A DNA stretch of 64,000 bases from Distichodus sexfasciatus. Its lineage: Eukaryota > Chordata > Actinopteri > Characiformes > Distichodontidae. The stretch spans positions 112,501 through 176,500 of the forward strand of contig JAVGVS010000407.1 in NCBI GenBank assembly GCA_032718565.1, in the 5' to 3' direction. This document shows positions 59,701 to 64,000 of this stretch, piece after piece (the first letter of the stretch is position 1; each line of letters starts with the position of its first letter). The notes under the pieces are model-generated. The model had not been told where the DNA came from. It did no database searches and was given only the letters and a program-made list of their open reading frames with translations. Both the position numbers and the translations under genes were made by a program.

Positions 59701-60924
59701 TGGGCCAATTCTGGATGTGCAAATTTGCACACAGCATTCACCCAAGTCCACACTTAACAAAACACTTTAAATCAGAAAGGTTTACAAAACTAACAAGATT
59801 GCCGTTCATGAGCAGGAACTATACTGAGACCGGTGAGGTCAGTGTAGCCAGCTTCCTGTGTGGAGGTGCTCAGGTGGAGGGAATGTGTGTGGAAGTGGCA
59901 ATAAAAATATTAGCCTAAAAACCCCGGCTGCATTTAGAACAGCAAACTTCCTTGGACAAAACAAATTAAATATTCTAAACAGGCCGTTGTTTGAGGTTAA
60001 AGGTACGTTTTGTAAATCCATGGTTTCATCTCCAACATCAGAAGAGTCTTTTTATGAAGATAATACTCACAAATTAAATTACAGACTAAATGCAGCCTGC
60101 AGACATGAAAGATGACGCTTTGCTTTGAAGCTCATAAATTAAAGCACAATTTTGCTTTTTAAAGGCTCTTTAAGTTTTCATAAAGAGTCGTCAACTGGAA
60201 GATAATAGTGAACATTAAGAAGATTCTTCAGACAGGAAAAGAAATTTCACAGATTGTATATAGTTTGTGCACTGCATGTTCTTTATGGAACCCAAAATGA
60301 TTCTTTCATGTCGTCAAAACAAAGAACCCTTTAATTTTCAAGTGTTTTGTCATTGTCACTGAAAGTAAGCCCTGTAACAAATCTGACATTTCCTTATTCA
60401 TGTTCTTTCCAAGCTATAAGAACACTTTTCAGAGGTGTGGTCAGCATCACTGATCAGGGTGATCGGTAGCCGTTACTCAAATTTTAACTATTTGTTTTCT
60501 TTGCCAGCAGGGACACAGCGTCATATTTGTCCTTTTGCTATTAAAAAACACATTTTGAAAGATGACGAAGATTCTTGCGAGTACAGAAGAGGCTCTACAA
60601 CCTTGAGATGCTTCATCCATCGCATGAAATATTATTACGAAAACCAAACTGACTCTTCCGTGAAATCAAAGCAATCAGACTTAACATTTGATTTAATGTG
60701 ATGCGTCTCAGCCCTGCGCCAACACAGGTTAACCACAACCCCGCAACAGACCAACTACCAGTCACTTTTAATCACTTAACCACTCTGTCCAGATCGGAGT
60801 ACAGCATCAGCATCAGCATCAGCATCAGCATCGCTCCCTTACCTGTCTTAGTGTCCTGGCACGTGACCAGCGCGAGACACACCGCGGCCCACGCGCACGT
60901 CCACAACCCCCGACCCGCGCCCAT
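39738..60924 (-). CDS. col5a2: Collagen type V alpha-2 chain, whole coding region (54 exons)
   Basis: This is the pro-alpha-2(V) chain, which assembles with alpha-1(V) and nucleates and sizes type I collagen fibrils in the extracellular matrix. The 54 exons placed here sum to 4488 bases, or 1495 residues (human 1499). The order is signal peptide 1-22, VWC domain about 30-90, short helix 105-175, N-telopeptide 176-201, main Gly-X-Y helix 202-1215 (1014 residues), C-telopeptide and COLFI C-propeptide to 1495. COL5A2 identity rests on the N-telopeptide (FVSQMATGF), the TAAV C-telopeptide, the C-propeptide motif SPNTVS, and Ser in place of the second C-propeptide cysteine (DPNEGS). COL3A1 and COL1A2 fit worse. 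Oddities are Ala in place of Gly at residue 817 and a missing N-glycosylation sequon at 1396. Confidence 0.95.
41806..48347 (-). CDS. col5a2: col5a2 exons 31-50: C-terminal half of the main triple helix
   Basis: Exons in transcript order: 48294-48347, 48138-48182, 47940-48038, 47269-47376, 46766-46819, 46622-46675, 46456-46509, 46281-46334, 45989-46096, 45690-45743, 45526-45579, 45217-45378 (162 bases), 44635-44742, 43929-44036, 43794-43847, 43590-43697, 42783-42836, 42585-42692, 42420-42473, 41806-41913. Matches to human include GEKGAEGTAGNDGARG, GPDGQPGVKGEPGEPG and GQKGHRGFTGLQGLPG. Exon 37 reads GSRAMA where the frame demands GSRGxx, the only break in 338 triplets. Confidence 0.93.
44784..45040 (+). 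repeat. SINE family C copy in col5a2 intron 42
   Basis: The head has GTGGCGCAGTGGTTAGCGCT (box A) and GGGTTTGAACCCC (box B). The body carries TCCTCCGGGTGCTTCGGTTT and GGTTAATTGGTGACTC, ending in GTGTGATTGTGTGAGTGAG. It lies antisense to col5a2 in the intron between exons 42 and 43. Confidence 0.75.
46905..47085 (+). repeat. Retroposon 3' end in a col5a2 intron (CTTGAAT tail)
   Basis: The sequence runs through TTTCACTGCTTGTTGTACCT and ACGTGACAAATAAAGAATC and ends in a triple repeat of ATCTTGA. This is a common LINE-type 3' end in teleosts. It sits in the intron between exons 34 and 35. Confidence 0.55.
48535..52838 (-). CDS. col5a2: col5a2 exons 9-30: N-terminal half of the main triple helix
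   Basis: Exons in transcript order: 52794-52838, 52655-52708, 52520-52573, 52178-52231, 52038-52091, 51773-51826, 51615-51659, 51478-51531, 51292-51336, 51130-51183, 50911-51009, 50765-50809, 50548-50646, 50321-50374, 49931-50038, 49723-49776, 49510-49608, 49329-49382, 49058-49156, 48822-48875, 48678-48731, 48535-48588. Sizes are 45, 54, 99 or 108 bases, the hallmark of fibrillar collagens. Every exon starts with a complete Gly codon and ends with a complete Y codon, and no Gly is missing. Introns are short, except the one after exon 8, which carries a Harbinger-type element. Confidence 0.93.
52959..53665. mobile_element. Harbinger/ISL2EU-like MITE in col5a2 intron 8
   Basis: The ends carry a 20-base perfect inverted repeat (GCCTGGAATATACTTGCTGT on the left; its complement on the right at 53645-53664), with weaker pairing beyond. 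TAA flanks both sides (52956-52958, 53666-53668), which fits the 3-base TWA target of PIF/Harbinger elements. There is no transposase frame. A second element is nested in its middle (see the entry at 53335). Confidence 0.75.
53335..53515 (+). repeat. Retroposon tail nested in the MITE (TTGCC repeats)
   Basis: A TTTTATGATTATTG tandem is followed by AAAGCACTTTGAATTACCTC, TGCTATATAAATAAATTTGCC and (CTTGC)n. This arrangement is the known 3' end of a fish LINE/SINE group. Its position inside the inverted-repeat element shows it inserted later. Confidence 0.6.
53687..53764 (-). CDS. col5a2: col5a2 exon 8: N-telopeptide
   Basis: Twenty-six codons include FVSQMATGFHDGKLGMAGL, which aligns with the human N-telopeptide (FSAQMAGLDEKSGLG). 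The Lys in DGK matches the human telopeptide lysine used for lysyl-oxidase cross-links. The N-proteinase cleavage region should be just upstream. This exon is one of the strongest arguments for COL5A2 over other fibrillar chains. Confidence 0.9.
54382..55218 (-). CDS. col5a2: col5a2 exons 3-7: minor triple helix of the N-propeptide
   Basis: Exons are 55202-55218 (a 17-base micro-exon, EIIGFK), 55068-55100, 54940-54972, 54754-54807 and 54382-54474. They encode GQKGEPG, an interruption DIPYIV, then a Gly-X-Y run to GQPSIPG. In human COL5A2 the same place reads GQKGEPGLVPVVTG, so the interruption is conserved in position. The 17-, 33-, 33-, 54- and 93-base sizes fit the fibrillar collagen N-propeptide layout. 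Confidence 0.88.
55338..55382. repeat. GT and GA dinucleotide runs beside col5a2 exon 2
   Basis: A (GT)n run at 55338-55358 and a (GA)n run at 55371-55381 lie in intron 2, about 40-85 bases below the exon 2 donor in the transcript direction. Confidence 0.7.
55423..55635 (-). CDS. col5a2: col5a2 exon 2: VWC (chordin-like cysteine-rich) domain
   Basis: Ten cysteines fall in the von Willebrand C pattern, with the diagnostic DMWKPEPCRLCVCD and the closing ECCPVC. This is the globular part of the N-propeptide, as in the alpha-2(V), alpha-1(II) and alpha-1(III) chains. The tail ASASGRI replaces the Gly-rich NTNFGRG region of human COL5A2. The phase 1 ends fit exons 1 and 3. Confidence 0.92.
57545..57850 (+). 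repeat. Longer copy of the AGCAGGACATGAG repeat
   Basis: It keeps TTTTAGCAGGACATGAG, AGATGTCCAGGGATC, ATCTGATCTGAAGGACGG, TTGGGATCCACGCAGAC and GTGCCCCCCACTGG in order. The GAAGGACGG and GATCCACGCAGAC words are typical of an abundant teleost interspersed repeat. Confidence 0.55.
60803..60835 (-). repeat. CATCAG hexamer repeat beside the col5a2 exon 1 donor
   Basis: About five copies of CATCAG on the + strand (CTGATG on the - strand) begin only some 10 bases into intron 1. The repeat is short but close enough to the donor to matter if it expands. Confidence 0.7.
60843..60924 (-). CDS. col5a2: col5a2 exon 1: start codon and signal peptide
   Basis: The ATG at 60924-60922 sits in an excellent Kozak context (ACACCATGGG). 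It opens a 27-residue segment with a hydrophobic core (AWAAVCLALVTC), and cleavage is likely before QDTKT. The exon ends with one base of a split Glu codon before GTAAGG. Human COL5A2 has a long acidic run right after its signal peptide; here only a few residues separate the cleavage site from the VWC domain. Confidence 0.85.
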
Positions 60925-61140
60925 GGTGTCGGTGAGAATCCGCGCGGCTCGGGAACGGGGCTCCGGTGTGTGTGTGTGTGTGTGTGTGATGTCCGCGTTG
61001 GGGCTTTAACATGCCTCCTGCCCGGTGCGCGGGGGAAAAGCTGTTTCCACAGCCACCGTCCGCCCGAGACACGCGTGAGCTGCATCAGCGCCCCGCCCTC
61101 ATCACGCAGCCGCGCACCACGCCAGCGCTCCAAACTCCAC
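60925..61140 (-). promoter_or_regulatory. col5a2: col5a2 5' UTR and core promoter region
   Basis: This is a CpG-rich island directly upstream of the start codon. It contains a GC box (GGGCGGGGC on the - strand, 61098-61090), a TTAAAG near 61005, and a (CA)n run at about 60965-60990 that would lie in the 5' UTR. No clear TATA box is visible. The sequence becomes AT-rich beyond 61140. Confidence 0.5.
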
Positions 61141-64000
61141 TCATTTGCAGATTTGAGGCTAAATCTGCATTGTGAAGAACAGCACTTACTACATGTGCAG
61201 GGCTTGTGCAGGTGGATAAAGTTGCCTAAAGTTCTAAATGAAAGGTGCCCCTGTGTGTTGAATTTATTAATAACAACGTATTAATAACACCACACCTGTA
61301 ATCTAATTATTTAAGTCTTTAGTGCCTTCAATATGACAAATCTAGATAGTTCAAATCAAAAGAAAGCAGTGGTGTGTTCTAGTTCTTCTGTACTGATCTT
61401 AAGTATTACGGTACATTTTCAGCAGGCCGGATTAAGGAGGGTGAGGGACGCTGGAAGGAAACATTGGTCTGTCTTTACTGTAGTTTCATTTAAAAAGAGT
61501 TGACAACACACAGCAGAAATGTAGGTCATGTTCTCTGTGACTCCATCACCAAATCATGCTCTTAAGATTTGCTCCCGACATTGTGTATCTAACGGTAATT
61601 TTGGGTGCTCCACCTACACGATGTTCTCTGTACTAAACTGTATGTCTGAATAGCATGTTAGCTCGTTTGTGTGTGGTTTGGGTGAAGCCACACCCAAACG
61701 TTCCAGGATCCAGGCAGAAAACTGCAACACTCCTCAGAGACCATTCCAAGGAAAGCTTATGCTATACCTGCAGTTATTTTTAGGTTTCTTTAGAGCACAT
61801 GCAAACAGCTTCACGCTTCATTAAAGCCCTTCCTTACATGTGTTTTGGTTGGACCGGACTGCCATATTGTGAGAGTAGACCATCTCTAACACAAACCTCT
61901 ACCAAAGACTATAAAACACAACACAACGTCTGGGTAAGTGTGGAGTCTAAATGGCAGCACACTAGCTGAGTTGATCATATCTCGAGATTAAAATTCAAGT
62001 CTTTATTTGCCACATAAATACAATAAATAGTGAAGTTACAATTTGGTTCACTTCCAATGACTAATTTTAAAGAAAGTTAAGCAAATATATGAAATGAAAG
62101 AAAACACATAATCTAGAATATTATAAAAGTAAATGTATAATATATAAAATAAACATATACCAGCAGCACCAACCTTGAACCCCTGAACAAGATCCTTTAC
62201 CACAAGCCATATGCAAATTGTAGAACCATTATTACACATCTATATAGAATTATACATCTATACAAGCAACAGTATACTGTATCTGATGGTGGACCAGCGG
62301 TAGGACAGTTGGTTATGAACATGGAGGTTATGGGATAATGTCTGGCTCTATCCTGTATCCTACACTACCACCACTGACCCTCTGAGTCAGACTCTTAACC
62401 CCAAGTTGCTACAGGAAGATTTTACTGTAATTTTCTCTCTCTGTAACTTAAAAGAATCCTGTAGCAAAGGCAAAGTGAAGGCTGATTTTTCCCATCATGG
62501 TCACTTCCCTTTTCCCCTAAAACTACCCTCTGGACTAAATTGGGCAGCTTGTTAAATGCATAATAACATGTACATGTTTACAGCTCTTATCATGGTAATC
62601 GCCTGACGTAACGCTACGTCCCAACAGGCCATTGCTGGCCGAGACCACAATGAAGCAGTGTAAAGGTGTTGAGCGGCTACTTGTTTGCTAAACCATTACA
62701 GACAGTTCAGTGTGCAAGCTGTTTTTCAGGAACAGATGCTTTGCAAAATGTTCCTCAAACAAGATCCAGCCTTACCTTCAAAAACCAATGTTGAAATTAC
62801 AGGGGGGGGCACATGAGGTCATGTGTGAGTGATTTATTCCATAAATACTCTATCGTTGGCCTTGTGAGAATGAAGTGCTGTTTCAGGTTCACCACCCAGT
62901 GCAGCAACGGGGCTGTGGGCAGTAGCGAAAGTAAAAGAGAGACTGGAAGTTACGCAGTTGGGTTCTTGTGTAAAAAGAGTGTTTCATAAGAATGCTGGTT
63001 TAAGTTCTTCAGGGATCTTTTTGTCTTGTGTAAACTAATGATTTATTTGAGTGGAGAGAAATTATAGTTCTAGTTTTAGATGTTGGTCTCAAGTTAAACA
63101 TATCTTCAAAAAAGCAAGAAGTCCACCTATTGTATTATGGGCAAAAACACTCAGCATTACTGGCCTGGTATACTGATCAGGGGGTCAACTCCCTGACAAC
63201 TGCCCCGACACTTTATGACAGGTTTCTTAATTTTCTTTAATTTTATGTTTTTATTTTATTTGATGTGAAATTCCTTGAACAGCCTGTAGGTTTACATTTC
63301 ACTTCATGAGGTAATTGCACAGCTCTGTAAGAGTCTTGAGTGGTGAATAACAGTGAGTGTGAATGTGAGGTGTGGTGCTCCAGGTGTGTCATGGCTGCCA
63401 GATGGAGACTAAGTCTTGATTGCTGTTGGCTTGGTTTCAGTGCTGATTTACGCCCGGTTATTTTGCTCCTTTGTGTTCGTTCCTTGTTGTTTTGCTCTGA
63501 TTCTGTATCTTAGTTTCTCACTTCCGCTTTGTTTTTGCTTTATTTTTCACCGCTATTTTCTCTTTTCCCCCAGCATATCTTCATTTTGCTCTAAACCCCG
63601 AAAGGAGAAAGCTGAAGGAGAAACCTTTTGCTTTGAAATCATACAACTCCAGCACATTACAAAATGACTGCACATGTTTTTATTATGAATATAACCTTTT
63701 GTTAATAAGATAATAAGTGTTGTTAGAACTGAGCTAAAACCAAGATGTTGTTTGGTCCTCAAGGCTAGTAGGTCAGTAGTTGTGCTAAGGTTTTACATTA
63801 TTGAGGTTTTTGAGAAAATGTAATTGCATGGTTATGGAAGCATTTGCCCACTGTCCCTCAAACACAAACAGACACAAACACAACCTCCTGCTGATTTTAT
63901 TCTGTGGGGAAAAAACTTTATCCTATTAAAAAATATAGTTTGCAAATATAAACAATTAAAATTAGTTGCAATACAACCTTTCTTAGCTATCCTTTAAAAC
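61141..64000. other. Upstream flank of col5a2, no gene seen
   Basis: No exon is supported on either strand. The region includes a reversed retroposon-like stretch near 61985-62045 (TCAAGTCTTTATTTGCCACA), a SINE family B copy at 62290-62460 and CT-rich sequence near 63440-63570. Distal col5a2 regulatory DNA may lie here. Confidence 0.5.
62290..62460 (+). repeat. SINE family B copy
   Basis: A tRNA-like head (GGTGGACCAGCGGTAGGACA, GGAGGTTATGGGATAATG) is followed by CAGACTCTTAACCCCAAG and TTGCTACAGGAAGA. It pairs with the 17700 copy over its whole length. Confidence 0.6.

Larger units (their letters stand above)
55636..60842 (-). other. col5a2 intron 1, 5.2 kb
   Basis: This is the longest intron of the gene. 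No coding exon was found on either strand. It contains SINE family B and AGCAGGACATGAG-type repeat pieces at 57262-57760. First introns of fibrillar collagens often hold enhancers, but I cannot point to one here. Confidence 0.6.

Noticed and set aside
39738..60924. COL3A1 (or COL1A2/COL2A1) as the identity of the collagen gene
   Set aside because: The N-telopeptide, the missing second C-propeptide cysteine, SPNTVS in the C-propeptide, the TAAV telopeptide and the 54-exon layout fit COL5A2. The GPCCGG C-telopeptide of COL3A1 is absent.
60825..61133. Open frames on both strands around the col5a2 start region
   Set aside because: They result from CpG-rich composition and the GT/CA repeat. Only the frame starting at 60924 on the - strand continues into the VWC exon.

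Overview
The window is nuclear DNA of a ray-finned fish, most likely a teleost. It has long introns with GT/AG splice sites, many tRNA-headed SINEs, hAT- and Harbinger-type DNA transposons, and GATA and CA microsatellites. It holds two protein-coding genes that face each other tail to tail; nothing looks bacterial or plasmid-like. Gene names come from residue-by-residue comparison with vertebrate proteins recalled from memory. Which teleost duplicate (a or b) each gene is cannot be decided here.

Layout. 1-1850 shows no gene. A short GC-rich promoter with a perfect CRE and a TATA-like box (about 2180-2306) probably starts gulp1 on the + strand with a non-coding first exon. A 21.5-kb intron follows, filled with SINE fragments, simple repeats and a 35-bp-arm hairpin. 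gulp1 (engulfment adaptor, PTB domain) has coding exons from 23872 to 38219 and predicts 301 residues (human about 304), or 363 if an extra 62-codon in-frame exon is used. Its second intron carries a complete non-autonomous hAT element with a perfect 8-bp target duplication, and a solo-LTR candidate.

col5a2 (pro-alpha-2(V) collagen) lies on the - strand from 60924 down to 39738. I could place all 54 coding exons, which add up to 1495 residues (human 1499) with a main triple helix of exactly 1014 residues. The domain order is signal peptide, VWC domain, short helix, N-telopeptide, main helix, C-telopeptide and COLFI C-propeptide. The two stop codons are only about 1.5 kb apart. In human the COL3A1 gene lies between GULP1 and COL5A2; here there is no room for it.

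The two genes are not functionally coupled: one encodes a cytoplasmic adaptor for clearing apoptotic cells, the other a secreted fibrillar collagen chain. Their pairing is old synteny. The oddities most worth checking are a Gly-to-Ala break in the collagen repeat (helix residue 616), loss of the usual N-glycosylation sequon in the C-propeptide, the missing COL3A1, the extra gulp1 exon and the long hairpin in gulp1 intron 1.
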